Shown: in pieces, positions 1-8,165 of the stretch
Numbering within the stretch: position 1 is the first letter of the stretch
Layout: each line of letters begins with the position of its first letter
NCBI GenBank assembly: GCA_902783775.1
Contig: CACZSI010000070.1
Coordinates: 1 to 35,802 of the forward strand
DNA length: 35,802 bases
Source: an uncultured Lachnospiraceae bacterium
GTDB lineage: Bacteria; Bacillota; Clostridia; Lachnospirales; Lachnospiraceae
Reading direction: 5' to 3'
Position numbers and translations under genes: made by a program
The notes under the pieces: generated by a model
What the model was told of the DNA's origin: nothing
Seen by the model: only the letters and a program-made list of their open reading frames with translations
Database searches by the model: none

Positions 1-52
1 GCACAAAAAAAGTACCACCCCAGACAATTTAATGCCCAAAATAGTACCCGCG

Positions 53-125
53 TGCGCCTCCAGGGGCTCGAACCCTGCACACCCTGATTAAGAGTCAGGT
101 GCTCTACCAAATGAGCTAGAGGCGC
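53..125 (-). tRNA. tRNA-Lys (anticodon CTT)
   Basis: The reverse strand folds into a full cloverleaf of 73 nt. The 7-bp acceptor stem is GCGCCTC/GAGGCGC with discriminator A, the D arm is GCTC/GAGC, and the anticodon stem CCTGA/TCAGG holds the loop CTCTTAA, which gives anticodon CTT (reads AAG). The T arm contains TTCGAGC. The 3' CCA is not encoded, so it must be added after transcription. A strong promoter lies just upstream (162-190). No terminator is visible in the 52 bases left downstream. Confidence 0.95.
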
Positions 126-161
126 AAATATTTGTGTTCCTTTATCAGCGGAACGAATGTT

Positions 162-190
162 ATTATATAATAGATTTAAACGTTTTTCAA
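162..190 (-). promoter_or_regulatory. Sigma-A type promoter for tRNA-Lys
   Basis: Read on the minus strand: TTGAAA (190-185), a 17-base spacer, then a perfect TATAAT (167-162). Transcription should start near 155. The leader before the tRNA contains a small hairpin with arms GTTCC and GGAAC (153-135), which may serve in 5' processing. Confidence 0.8.
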
Positions 191-281
191 GCCTTTTTTT
201 CATTTTTTTTTAATTTTTATTAACTTTTTTTATTATTGCACTTTTTTCCCTATTTTATAGGCTTTCTAAATTACTTCCTCC

Positions 282-310
282 TTGCTACATCCCTTTTTTA
301 TTGGTATATT
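282..310 (+). promoter_or_regulatory. Probable promoter of the AI-2E family permease gene
   Basis: TTGCTA (282-287), a 17-base spacer and TATATT (305-310), with an extended -10 TG-G just before it (302-304). It leaves a 5' untranslated leader of roughly 90 bases before the ATG at 406. This is motif matching only. Confidence 0.45.
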
Positions 311-405
311 TATATTACAAGTGTGCTTTATTTATTTAAGGTATGGCATTGGACGGCTTTTTTTATTTTAACTTTTTAGTTGTATTTTATGAGGTGAATG
401 ACTAT

Positions 406-1713
406 ATGAGAGAGAAAAAACATTTTATTCCAAATAGTACTTATTATACTATTTCAGTATATGTTATTATTACATGCATTATTGTTGCTTGTTTTATTAA
501 GGCACTTTTTTATTGGGGATCCGTATCCTCATTCATTCATGAAACAATGAGTGTATTAAAGCCTTTCTTCTACGGCATTTTAATTGCATTTCTAATTAAT
601 CCGTTAATTAGCTGGCTGCATAATAATTTTTTTACTAACGTTATTAAACTTAAAAATTATAGTCTTAAAAAATTCTTTTCTATTTTTACAGGTTATATTT
701 TAGTTCTTTCTGCTTTGATATTAGGAATTATCTATATCATTCCTGAAATAACTACTTCATTGCAGAGTCTGGTTAGTAAAATTCCTACTTGGGCCACTGA
801 TTTACAATCATATTTTAGAATGCTTTCTAATAAATATCCTAATTTTGATTTTGCCATTTTAGAAACGGCTATACATAACTTAGAAAAAACTTTAAACAGT
901 TCTATTAACGGAATTGTTAAAAATCTTACTACAGCCATTGTATCTACCGGTATCGGCGTAGTTAAATTCGTTTATAACTTTATCGTATCAATTGTAGTTT
1001 CCTGTTATATCATTATTGATAAGAAAAGACAATTGCGTTCAATGAAAAGATTTCTATTTGCTTTCTTCAGAGAGGACTGGGCTAAAAAAATCTCTCGTAC
1101 ATCACTTACAGCAATTAGAGTTTTCGGAGACTTTTTTGACGGTAAAATGATTGATTCTCTTATTATTGGAATTCTTTGTTTTGTGGGAATGATTATCCTA
1201 AGCTTTTTCAATATGCCGGAATTTAGATCTATGGCATTACTTATAAGTGTGGTAGTTGGTGTCACTAATATGATTCCTTACTTCGGTCCTTTTATCGGTG
1301 CCATTCCTAGTATTTTATTAATGAGTTTCTACTCTCCTAAATACGGATTTATAATGATGGTTTGGATTCTTATATTACAGCAGCTAGACGGAAATATTAT
1401 TGGACCTAAGATTTTAGGAGACTCCACTGGTATTCGTCCGTTCTGGATTATTTTCGCCATTACAATTGGTGGTTGGAGTGCTGGAATTATCGGTATGCTT
1501 TTAGGCGTTCCTTTTGTAGCAGTTTGTTCTAAACTATTAGATGATTCAATTAATTCTAGACTATATATTAAAGGAATAGATATGCCAGCCTACAGTGAAG
1601 AATCTAAATTTAAGATTCCTAGAATCATAAAAAGTTCCACCATCTACTCTTTTAATGCTAAAGCTAATAAAACTGAAAAAGATAAAAATGAGGATTTAGA
1701 AAATAAAAAATAA
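406..1713 (+). CDS. AI-2E family (DUF20/PerM) transporter-like permease
   Basis: This integral membrane protein of 435 aa belongs to the AI-2E/PerM family, whose members have been linked to autoinducer-2 export, Na+/H+ exchange or osmotic tolerance; the substrate here is unknown. About eight membrane segments are visible: two near the N terminus, a long loop of roughly 90 residues with alternating charge, then a C-terminal bundle. The family hallmark P-Y-F-G-P-F-I-G-A-I-P lies near residue 290, followed by the LQQLDGNIIGPKILG segment. The reading frame is open from 343, but the ATG at 406 has a GAGGTG ribosome site (391-396) at good spacing, and the 21 extra residues do not look like family sequence. 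The last 40 residues are polar and Lys-rich. The gene stands alone between its own promoter and a shared terminator. Confidence 0.87.
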   Translation: MREKKHFIPNSTYYTISVYVIITCIIVACFIKALFYWGSVSSFIHETMSVLKPFFYGILIAFLINPLISWLHNNFFTNVIKLKNYSLKKFFSIFTGYILVLSALILGIIYIIPEITTSLQSLVSKIPTWATDLQSYFRMLSNKYPNFDFAILETAIHNLEKTLNSSINGIVKNLTTAIVSTGIGVVKFVYNFIVSIVVSCYIIIDKKRQLRSMKRFLFAFFREDWAKKISRTSLTAIRVFGDFFDGKMIDSLIIGILCFVGMIILSFFNMPEFRSMALLISVVVGVTNMIPYFGPFIGAIPSILLMSFYSPKYGFIMMVWILILQQLDGNIIGPKILGDSTGIRPFWIIFAITIGGWSAGIIGMLLGVPFVAVCSKLLDDSINSRLYIKGIDMPAYSEESKFKIPRIIKSSTIYSFNAKANKTEKDKNEDLENKK

Positions 1714-1729
1714 TCCCATCTAATTAATA

Positions 1730-1771
1730 AAAGGGAATGCTTTACAAGTTTACTTGCACGGCATTCCCTTT
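1730..1771. terminator. Bidirectional terminator between permease and trmB
   Basis: A perfect 11-bp stem (AAAGGGAATGC at 1730-1740 with its complement at 1761-1771) has a 20-base loop. It lies between the convergent ends of the permease gene and trmB, with A-rich and T-rich flanks, so it can serve both genes. Confidence 0.75.
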
Positions 1772-1790
1772 ATATTTCTCTAATATATTA

Positions 1791-2435
1791 TTATCTTCTT
1801 GCTATTAATTTATGAATAGGATTTCCCTGACTGGAAAATTTTTCTTCATATTCTGTCATTACATTTCCCTGACACATTTCTTCATTATTATGTAAGTCAA
1901 AGGTATGATTTACTATTTCCCAATTAGCTTTTGGAATTTCCTCTAGAGAGAACTCAAATAATAAATCATTATCTGTTTTAAATTCCACTACGCCATCGCT
2001 TTTTAAAATATTATTATAGCGATTCATAAACTGAACTGATGTTAATCTTCTTTTAGCATGTCTGTCCTTAGGCCAAGGATCAGAGAAATTCAAATAAATT
2101 CTATCAACCTCGCACGTATCAAAAACACTTTCTATATTCTCTGCATCCATTCTGATAAATCTAAGATTTTTAACCTCTTCTTCCTCATTTTCTAGTCTCT
2201 GAAGAGCTCTGATTAACACGCTAGAAAACTTTTCTATTCCTACATAATTAATATCAGGATTCTGCTTAGCTAGTGCAGTTATAAACTGGCCTTTTCCCAT
2301 TCCTATCTCCACTCTGATAGGATTATCATTTCCAAATACTTCACTCCATTTTCCTTTATATTCCTGTGGTTCATTAATTGCCATATCATGCTCTGCTATA
2401 GCTTCTCTAGAACCAGGTACATTTCTTAATCTCAT
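1791..2435 (-). CDS. trmB: tRNA (guanine-N7)-methyltransferase TrmB
   Basis: TrmB makes m7G at position 46 of tRNA variable loops using S-adenosylmethionine. The 214-aa length is normal for the Firmicutes enzyme. The SAM-binding motif V-E-I-G-M-G-K-G is at residues 42-49, and the family signature D-P-W-P-K-x-R-H-x-K-R-R is at 119-130, including the catalytic Asp. The C-terminal block T-E-Y-E-x-K-F is also present near residue 196. The start ATG is near the start of family homology. A promoter-like sequence sits about 40 bases upstream, and a shared terminator follows. Nothing looks unusual. Confidence 0.95.
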   Translation of the reverse strand: MRLRNVPGSREAIAEHDMAINEPQEYKGKWSEVFGNDNPIRVEIGMGKGQFITALAKQNPDINYVGIEKFSSVLIRALQRLENEEEEVKNLRFIRMDAENIESVFDTCEVDRIYLNFSDPWPKDRHAKRRLTSVQFMNRYNNILKSDGVVEFKTDNDLLFEFSLEEIPKANWEIVNHTFDLHNNEEMCQGNVMTEYEEKFSSQGNPIHKLIARR

Positions 2436-2471
2436 TTAACTTACCTTCCATCTTAACTTTTTTCGACTTAT

Positions 2472-2501
2472 ATATTAACCATAAATTACATATATAGTCA
2501 A
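2472..2501 (-). promoter_or_regulatory. Possible trmB promoter
   Basis: On the minus strand TTGACT (2501-2496), an 18-base spacer and TAATAT (2477-2472) precede trmB by 36 bases. The -35 element touches the end of the upstream membrane-protein gene, and no terminator separates the two genes, so read-through is also possible. Confidence 0.45.
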
Positions 2502-2503
2502 CA

Positions 2504-3943
2504 TTAATTTTCATACATAGTCCAGAAACCTAAGTTTTCTTTCTTCTTAAAGTTATTTTCCACATACTTATTTATATTCTCATCCCATTGATTTGTCTCT
2601 TTATACTCGCTTCTAATAAGAATATATACATCTTTATTTTTAAGTTCTTTTACATATTCTATAGGTGGCTTTGCTCCTGTGTTACCCTCCCATAAGTAAT
2701 CATAATATCCTGTGTAGTTATTAGAAGGAACGTTAAATAGCACTGCACACTTATCTAATATATAAACTTTCTTATCGGACTTTTCTATAATCTTCTTAGT
2801 TTCTAATATTAAATCCTCCTGCTCTTTTTCAATAGGAAGATACTTATATTTTTCTATCTTTGATGCTACTATATTATCATTCCATAAAGCATAGATTGTA
2901 CTAACTGAATAAACTGTTAACAATACTACTAAAACTATATTAAATATTCCTAATAAAATATTGTCCTTTAAGTTTATTGCCACAAAAATTAATAACATTA
3001 TTATTGTCATTATAAAATGTTCTCCATCCACTCTGGGAATAAAGAATGCAAAAGTGCTAAAAGTAAACAATATAATAATAATAATATCTTTATTAGCTAA
3101 TATCGCTTTTTTAATATCATTTTCCTTCCGATATTCTAAATATACCTTATATAATATATTAACTATTATCAGTATAAATAATAAAAATGCCAGAGTTATA
3201 CTTCCTATAAATAAATCCTTTGCCTCCCCCACAAAACTGCCAATGCCGTTAAAACACAAATCTCTAAATTCATTCCATACTCCCTGATATAAAATATATC
3301 CAATAAATGCTAACGATGTCACTACCATTGCCACGGCTATAGTTAATAGCTTCTTAATTAACTTTTTATCATCATTAAAATAGAAAATAACCCCTACCAC
3401 TGCTGTAATTATAAACACTGCCATAATATGTTTTGACCATATTATTAACCCTAAAATTATACCTATTTTTACAGCATTTAAATATGTAAATGGCTTGTTA
3501 ACAATAATATGAAGAATTGCTAAAAGCATCATAAATATAACTATATTGTAATTATAATATAGCGAATTAAGGCTATAAGAAACAATAATGCTTATTATGT
3601 TAATAGAGACAATAACATATTTTTTTACTTCATACTTACCTAAAATTTTATGAACTAAATAAAATATTATTAGCCATATAATCCCTGTTAATATCCTTAT
3701 TACCACTAAGCTGTTATATATTTTAGCAGCCATCATTCCTATTATATATGTAAAAGGCGTGGAAAGTATATTTATGTCTTTATAAATCTTAAGGCCTCTA
3801 GCCATTCCTCCGCAACTCCATATTTTATTAACATCATCTAGATTTCTTACCACAACAAAATAATTAAATCCCATACATACTATCAAATAAAATAATGCCA
3901 ATAAAATATCTTTTATATTTATCTTTTCTTTTATGTTCAACAT
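2504..3943 (-). CDS. Polytopic membrane protein, possible GT-C fold glycosyltransferase
   Basis: I do not recognise a specific family. The 479-aa protein has about ten hydrophobic segments between residues 12 and 360, then a soluble C-terminal region of about 120 residues that should lie outside the membrane. After the first membrane helix comes an acidic pair (N-L-D-D, residues 34-37), followed by G-x-x-I-Y-K-D-I and a proline-bearing segment (S-T-P-F). That arrangement resembles GT-C/GT39 enzymes that transfer sugars from polyprenyl-phosphate carriers, where the first loop carries the catalytic Asp. This is inference from layout. The start has an AAGGAGG ribosome site and a TTGATA/TATACT promoter. 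No glycan-related genes are adjacent, so the acceptor cannot be guessed. Confidence 0.6.
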   Translation of the reverse strand: MLNIKEKINIKDILLALFYLIVCMGFNYFVVVRNLDDVNKIWSCGGMARGLKIYKDINILSTPFTYIIGMMAAKIYNSLVVIRILTGIIWLIIFYLVHKILGKYEVKKYVIVSINIISIIVSYSLNSLYYNYNIVIFMMLLAILHIIVNKPFTYLNAVKIGIILGLIIWSKHIMAVFIITAVVGVIFYFNDDKKLIKKLLTIAVAMVVTSLAFIGYILYQGVWNEFRDLCFNGIGSFVGEAKDLFIGSITLAFLLFILIIVNILYKVYLEYRKENDIKKAILANKDIIIIILFTFSTFAFFIPRVDGEHFIMTIIMLLIFVAINLKDNILLGIFNIVLVVLLTVYSVSTIYALWNDNIVASKIEKYKYLPIEKEQEDLILETKKIIEKSDKKVYILDKCAVLFNVPSNNYTGYYDYLWEGNTGAKPPIEYVKELKNKDVYILIRSEYKETNQWDENINKYVENNFKKKENLGFWTMYEN

Positions 3944-3965
3944 CTACGCCTCCTTATTCTGCTTA

Positions 3966-3995
3966 AGTATACCATAATTCTTTTAAACTTATCAA
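3966..3995 (-). promoter_or_regulatory. Promoter of the GT-C-like membrane protein gene
   Basis: Minus strand TTGATA (3995-3990), 18-base spacer, then TGG-TATACT with an extended -10 (TATACT at 3971-3966). It is divergent from the V-ATPase promoter; the two -10 elements lie about 55 bases apart, so one regulator could affect both. Confidence 0.6.
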
Positions 3996-4021
3996 AACAA
4001 TGTGTGAATTAATTCAGAAAG

Positions 4022-4030
4022 TGATATAAT
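4022..4030 (+). promoter_or_regulatory. Extended -10 promoter of the V-ATPase operon
   Basis: TGA-TATAAT is a perfect extended -10 (TATAAT at 4025-4030). No good -35 is seen 16-18 bases upstream (the best is TGTGAA at 4003-4008). The start would be near 4037, giving a short leader with the AGGAGG ribosome site of the first gene. Confidence 0.6.
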
Positions 4031-4058
4031 ATAGTAATTAAGTGTTAGGAGGTATTCT

Positions 4059-4385
4059 ATGGGCTTAAGTATTAATAATATATTAGATGAATTATCAGAA
4101 ATTGATGCTGTTTCCGCTAAGATATTGCAGGACAGTCACGACGAAAAAAATAAGTATGCTGAATATATTGCTCATGAGAAAACTGAGTTCGATGCATCTT
4201 TAAATGATGAAATCGAAAAGGAGCTAGCTGATTACAGAGCTAAATTAGATACTGAAAATGTTAAACAGCTAGAGGACCTAAAAAAGAAATATGATTTAGA
4301 GATTGAAAAATTATCTAATAAATATAATAAGGAAAAAACTGATGCTATTGCCTCAGAAATATTTGACCAAATTATAAAGGAGTAG
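4059..4385 (+). CDS. V-type ATPase peripheral stalk subunit (G/H-like)
   Basis: This small 108-aa, charged, almost wholly helical protein has no membrane segment. Its Lys/Glu-rich heptad pattern from about residue 25 to 100 suits a long coiled coil. First place in a V-type ATPase operon and this composition match the G/H-type peripheral stalk subunit (NtpF in Enterococcus, AhaH in archaea), which pairs with subunit E to hold the A3B3 head still against the membrane motor. Sequence in this family is poorly conserved, so the call rests on position and coiled-coil character. The start is fixed by an AGGAGG site; the next gene begins 3 bases after the stop. Confidence 0.82.
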   Translation: MGLSINNILDELSEIDAVSAKILQDSHDEKNKYAEYIAHEKTEFDASLNDEIEKELADYRAKLDTENVKQLEDLKKKYDLEIEKLSNKYNKEKTDAIASEIFDQIIKE

Positions 4386-4388
4386 TTC

Positions 4389-5444
4389 ATGGCTGATAGA
4401 TTAACTAAGTACAGCGGACTAACTACTAAAGTTCGTGCTATGAAAAATAAGCTTCTGACAGAGGATCAATATTTAGAAATGTCTAGACTTAACACTGTTG
4501 CGGATTTTGTTTCTTATTTACAGAATATTCCCGCTTACAGTGAGGTTCTAAAAGATGTCAATCCACATATTGCACATCGTGGTGAGATTGAAAGTCGAAT
4601 GAGATTTTCCGCCTATGAAGATTTTTCTAAGTTATATCATTTTACCGGTATTTCTGAGAAAAAGGCTTTGTTGGTTTACTTTATGAAATATGAAGTTCAT
4701 ATTTTAAAAATTATTATAAGAGAAATTATGGACAGTCGTTCCATTGACATTAAAGATAATACTGCCAATAAACATTTTAGACGTTATTCTAATTGTGATA
4801 TTGCTAAACTTTTAACATCTAATAATATGGAAGAGTTTGTTGAAAATCTAGCCGGCAGTATTTACTATAAGCCAATGAAAGTTATTCTTTCAATGGAAAA
4901 TCCTAGCCTCTTTGATTACGAGATGAATTTGGATTTATTCTATTTTAGATATCTGTGGAAGCATAAGGAGGAATTTATTCCTAAGGGTGAATTGCCACTG
5001 TTTGAGAAACTATTTGCCTCCCGTATAGATTTATTAAATCTTCTATGGATTTATAGAAGCAAAAAATATTTTGTGGTGCCTAATTCAGAAATTTATTCAT
5101 TTTTGATTCCGGTATACTATAAAATTTCTCAAAATGAAATTAAACAAATGGTGGAGTCAGATTCTGATGAGGAAATCCTAGATTTAATTAAGAATACACA
5201 CTATGGAAGTTTTTACGATATTGATGTAACAGAAAATTTAGGATCTCAGTTTGAGGAGATTCTAACAGGAATTTATTTAGATATATTTAAGTCTAATCCA
5301 TATTCCGTAACATGTATTTCTGCATATTTTATGTTAAAAAATACAGAAGTTTCTAAGATTGTTATGGAGATGGAATGTATACGATATGGTTATCCATCCA
5401 CTAAAACTATGGAAATAATTAATAGAAAGAGAGGTGTTTTATAA
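4389..5444 (+). CDS. ntpC: V-type ATPase subunit C (d-type, AC39 family)
   Basis: This 351-aa subunit is the funnel-shaped socket linking the central shaft (D/F) to the rotor ring of K subunits. The N terminus T-K-Y-S-G-L-T-T-K-V-R-A-M is the typical opening of the AC39/V0D family, and the three-repeat helical layout with few charged clusters fits. The C-terminal stretch M-E-x-I-R-Y-G-Y-P (near residue 330) is also family-like. The stop codon shares one base with the start of the next gene (TAATG), which suggests translational coupling. Confidence 0.92.
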   Translation: MADRLTKYSGLTTKVRAMKNKLLTEDQYLEMSRLNTVADFVSYLQNIPAYSEVLKDVNPHIAHRGEIESRMRFSAYEDFSKLYHFTGISEKKALLVYFMKYEVHILKIIIREIMDSRSIDIKDNTANKHFRRYSNCDIAKLLTSNNMEEFVENLAGSIYYKPMKVILSMENPSLFDYEMNLDLFYFRYLWKHKEEFIPKGELPLFEKLFASRIDLLNLLWIYRSKKYFVVPNSEIYSFLIPVYYKISQNEIKQMVESDSDEEILDLIKNTHYGSFYDIDVTENLGSQFEEILTGIYLDIFKSNPYSVTCISAYFMLKNTEVSKIVMEMECIRYGYPSTKTMEIINRKRGVL

Positions 5445-7372
5445 TGATAGAAAAAATGAATTTCGTTACTTTGGCCGGACCGAGAAATCAGATTGACTAT
5501 CTTGTTGATAACTATCTCTCAAAGCATGATATACATTTAGAAAATGCTTTAAGTGAATTATCTGCTAACGATAACTTCACTACTTATACGGATGAAAATC
5601 CTTTTAGAAGTAAGTTAAATGAAAGTCATGAATTATGTCAGCTCTTAGATGACACGAACAATGTACCTACTTATGATATAGATATTTTAAGTGCTGAAAA
5701 AATCATTGACGATATTGATTCCACATTAAATGAAATCCGCTCTAAAATTAATGAATTAGAAAAAGAGCGACTTTTAATTGATGAGGATTATGAGAAATTA
5801 TCTTACTTTAAAAATCTTAATTATACATTGAGAAAAATTAGGAATATGAAATTTTTCAAGTACAGATTCGGAAAACTTCCTAAGGCTGATTACGAAAAAT
5901 TTATTTCCTATTTAGATTCTGAAATAAACGAAGTTTTTATTTCAACATACGAAACTAATGACACAGTTTACGGAGTGTTTTTTGCACCTGATGAATATTT
6001 CGATGAAATATCCAATGACTTTAGAAATATTCATTTCGATGAAATAGCGATTTCAACTAAATATCAGGATACTCCGGAAATCGAATGTTCTAAATTAGCT
6101 AAGCAGCAGTTAGAACTTACACAGCGAATTGATGAACTTCAGGAATCTATTCACACTATAGTAGAAGATCATAAAAAAGATTTAGTATCCGCTGCTAGAA
6201 AAATTGAATCGGCTTACAGTAATTTTAATGTAAGAAAATATTCGGCGGTTACTAGACAATCAGGATTATCATTTCAGGTACTGTGCGGTTGGATGACCGT
6301 AAAGGATTCCTTAAAACTTCAAAAAGAAACGGATGATGATCCTAATGTAATGTGTATTATAGGAGACGAGGATGAGGAACACAAAACTACGCCTCCTACT
6401 AAACTTAGAAACTTACGATTATTTAAGCCTTTCGAGCTGTTCGTGAAAATGTACGGTGTTCCGGGCTATGATGAGTTTGATCCAACCTGGTTTTTAACCA
6501 TCACCTACTCTATTATCTTTGGTATGATGTTCGGTGATTTAGGCCAGGGACTAGTTCTTTTTATTGGCGGTTTAATACTTTATAAATTAAAAGGACTAAA
6601 TCTAGCAGGCATTGCTTCTTTCGCAGGATTTTTCTCCTGTATATTCGGAGCATTATTTGGAAGCTTCTTTGGTTTTGAGTTTGAGTCGGTTTTAAATCCA
6701 CTGCACTCCACCATTAAGCTACCGTTTTTAGGTACTATAAGTACTGTATTAGTAGCAGCATTCTTGTTTGGAAGCTTTATGATATTGACCACAATGATTC
6801 TCAATATCATGGTAGCCTTTAAACAAAGAAATATAGGAAAGATGTTATTTGGTCCTAATGCAATCAGCGGATTCATATTCTATGGCTCCATTATTTTAAT
6901 GATTGTACTTTATATGACTAAGCATCCACTTCCTGGAACTGCTGTTTTATTGATAATGTTTATTATTCCACTGCTTCTCATTTTCTTAGAGACACCTCTT
7001 AGAAATTTGATTAACAGACATTCGCCTGTTATAGACGAGTCACCTGGGATGTTTGCTGCAACAGCATTTTTCGAGGTATTTGATTACTTAATCACATATC
7101 TTTCTAATGCATTATCATTTTTAAGAATTGGCGTTTTTGCTATCAGCCACGCCGCTATGATGCAGGTAACAATGACCTTAGCAGGAGCTGAAAATGGCGG
7201 AACACCTAATATTGCAGTAGTTATTATTGGAAATATCATTGTTATGGCAATGGAAGGATTAGTAGTTGGTATTCAGGTTCTTCGACTAGAGTATTACGAA
7301 CTATTTGGTCGTTTTTACGAGGGAAAAGGTCGAGAATTTGTTCCATATAGAAAAAAAGAACATAACAAATAG
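5444..7372 (+). CDS. ntpI: V-type ATPase subunit I (a-type stator)
   Basis: Subunit I carries the ion half-channels of the membrane motor and anchors the peripheral stalks. The 642-aa protein has a soluble N-terminal half (about residues 1-350, with coiled-coil segments near 80-110 and 215-255) and a membrane half with about seven or eight helices. The block F-G-M-M-F-G-D-L-G-Q-G (near residue 360) is a family hallmark. The helix A-L-S-F-L-R-I-G-V-F-A carries R561, the arginine expected to face the rotor carboxylate, and the later E-G-L-V-V-G-I-Q-x-L-R-L-E-Y-Y-E block is present. Length is normal. The ATG overlaps the previous stop by one base. Confidence 0.95.
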   Translation: MIEKMNFVTLAGPRNQIDYLVDNYLSKHDIHLENALSELSANDNFTTYTDENPFRSKLNESHELCQLLDDTNNVPTYDIDILSAEKIIDDIDSTLNEIRSKINELEKERLLIDEDYEKLSYFKNLNYTLRKIRNMKFFKYRFGKLPKADYEKFISYLDSEINEVFISTYETNDTVYGVFFAPDEYFDEISNDFRNIHFDEIAISTKYQDTPEIECSKLAKQQLELTQRIDELQESIHTIVEDHKKDLVSAARKIESAYSNFNVRKYSAVTRQSGLSFQVLCGWMTVKDSLKLQKETDDDPNVMCIIGDEDEEHKTTPPTKLRNLRLFKPFELFVKMYGVPGYDEFDPTWFLTITYSIIFGMMFGDLGQGLVLFIGGLILYKLKGLNLAGIASFAGFFSCIFGALFGSFFGFEFESVLNPLHSTIKLPFLGTISTVLVAAFLFGSFMILTTMILNIMVAFKQRNIGKMLFGPNAISGFIFYGSIILMIVLYMTKHPLPGTAVLLIMFIIPLLLIFLETPLRNLINRHSPVIDESPGMFAATAFFEVFDYLITYLSNALSFLRIGVFAISHAAMMQVTMTLAGAENGGTPNIAVVIIGNIIVMAMEGLVVGIQVLRLEYYELFGRFYEGKGREFVPYRKKEHNK

Positions 7373-7381
7373 GAGGTTTAT

Positions 7382-7804
7382 ATGTTATTCAAATTTTTAT
7401 TTTTAATTGCACTAGTAGGAACTATTATTTTACCTATCGTTTATTATATGGCAGGTACACACAATAAAAGACGTTTTAAGAATACAGTTATCTCAAATGC
7501 CTTAGGATTTTTCTCAGTATTTATGTTTGGTACTGTATTCCTATTTTCCACTACAGCACAGGCTGCTGTAGCTGACAATGCCAGCCTTTCTAGTGGTTTA
7601 GGTTTAATTGCTGCCGGATTAGCTATCGGACTTTCATGTCTAGGAAGTGGTTACGCCGTTGCATCTTCTGCTTCTGCTGCCCTTGGCGCATTAAGCGAAG
7701 ATTCATCTGTTTTCGGTAAAGCCTTAATCTTCGTAGCTATGGCTGAAGGTATTGCTCTTTGGGGATTTATCGTAGCATACCTTATCCTAAGTCATGTTGC
7801 TTAA
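7382..7804 (+). CDS. ntpK: V-type ATPase subunit K (rotor ring c-type) with an N-terminal extension
   Basis: K subunits form the rotor ring that moves H+ or Na+. The C-terminal hairpin (about residues 72-98 and 113-136) is a standard single c-unit with one ion-binding carboxylate, E122, in A-M-A-E-G-I-A-L-W-G. In front of it lie two more hydrophobic stretches (about 2-24 and 37-59) separated by a basic loop (H-N-K-R-R-F-K). The second ends in T-T-A-Q-A-A-V-A, which looks like a signal-peptidase site. The protein therefore has four helices but only one carboxylate, or loses the first two by cleavage. An ATG with AGGAGG supports this start. Similar long K subunits are, to my recollection, found in other Clostridia. 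Confidence 0.9.
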   Translation: MLFKFLFLIALVGTIILPIVYYMAGTHNKRRFKNTVISNALGFFSVFMFGTVFLFSTTAQAAVADNASLSSGLGLIAAGLAIGLSCLGSGYAVASSASAALGALSEDSSVFGKALIFVAMAEGIALWGFIVAYLILSHVA

Positions 7805-7843
7805 TTTAAATTAATTAAACACCGGCTATTTAGGAGGTGGCTT

Positions 7844-8152
7844 ATGAAAATGTATCTTATAAGCGACAACATCGATACTTATACCGGCATGAGATTAGCC
7901 GGCATTGAGGGTGTTGTAGTGCACGGCCGCGCCGAGACAAAGGAAGCTGTGGAAAATGTTATTAAAGATCCTCACTTAGGAATCATGCTTATCACTGAAA
8001 AATTAAGCAGCGAAATTCCTGAGATAATTGATGATTTAAAACTTAACCGCAGAAAGCCGTTGGTGGTAGAAATTCCCGACAGGCACGGTACCGGAAGAAG
8101 TAAGAATTTTATAACCAATTATATTAATGAAGCTATAGGCGTCAAAATATAG
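7844..8152 (+). CDS. ntpG: V-type ATPase subunit F (central shaft)
   Basis: This 102-aa protein with a Rossmann-like fold sits with subunit D in the central rotor axle. The opening M-Y-L-I-S-D-N-x-D-T-Y-T-G-M-R-L-A-G matches the family start (a D-x-D-T loop followed by G-x-R-L-A-G), and I-M-L-I-T-E near residue 45 and the P-L-V-V-E-I-P-D block near 72 are typical. It is called F in archaeal and V-type naming and NtpG in Enterococcus. AGGAGGTGG precedes the start. It lies 39 bases after the K gene and 13 before the E gene. Confidence 0.92.
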   Translation: MKMYLISDNIDTYTGMRLAGIEGVVVHGRAETKEAVENVIKDPHLGIMLITEKLSSEIPEIIDDLKLNRRKPLVVEIPDRHGTGRSKNFITNYINEAIGVKI

Positions 8153-8165
8153 AAAGGACTCTATT

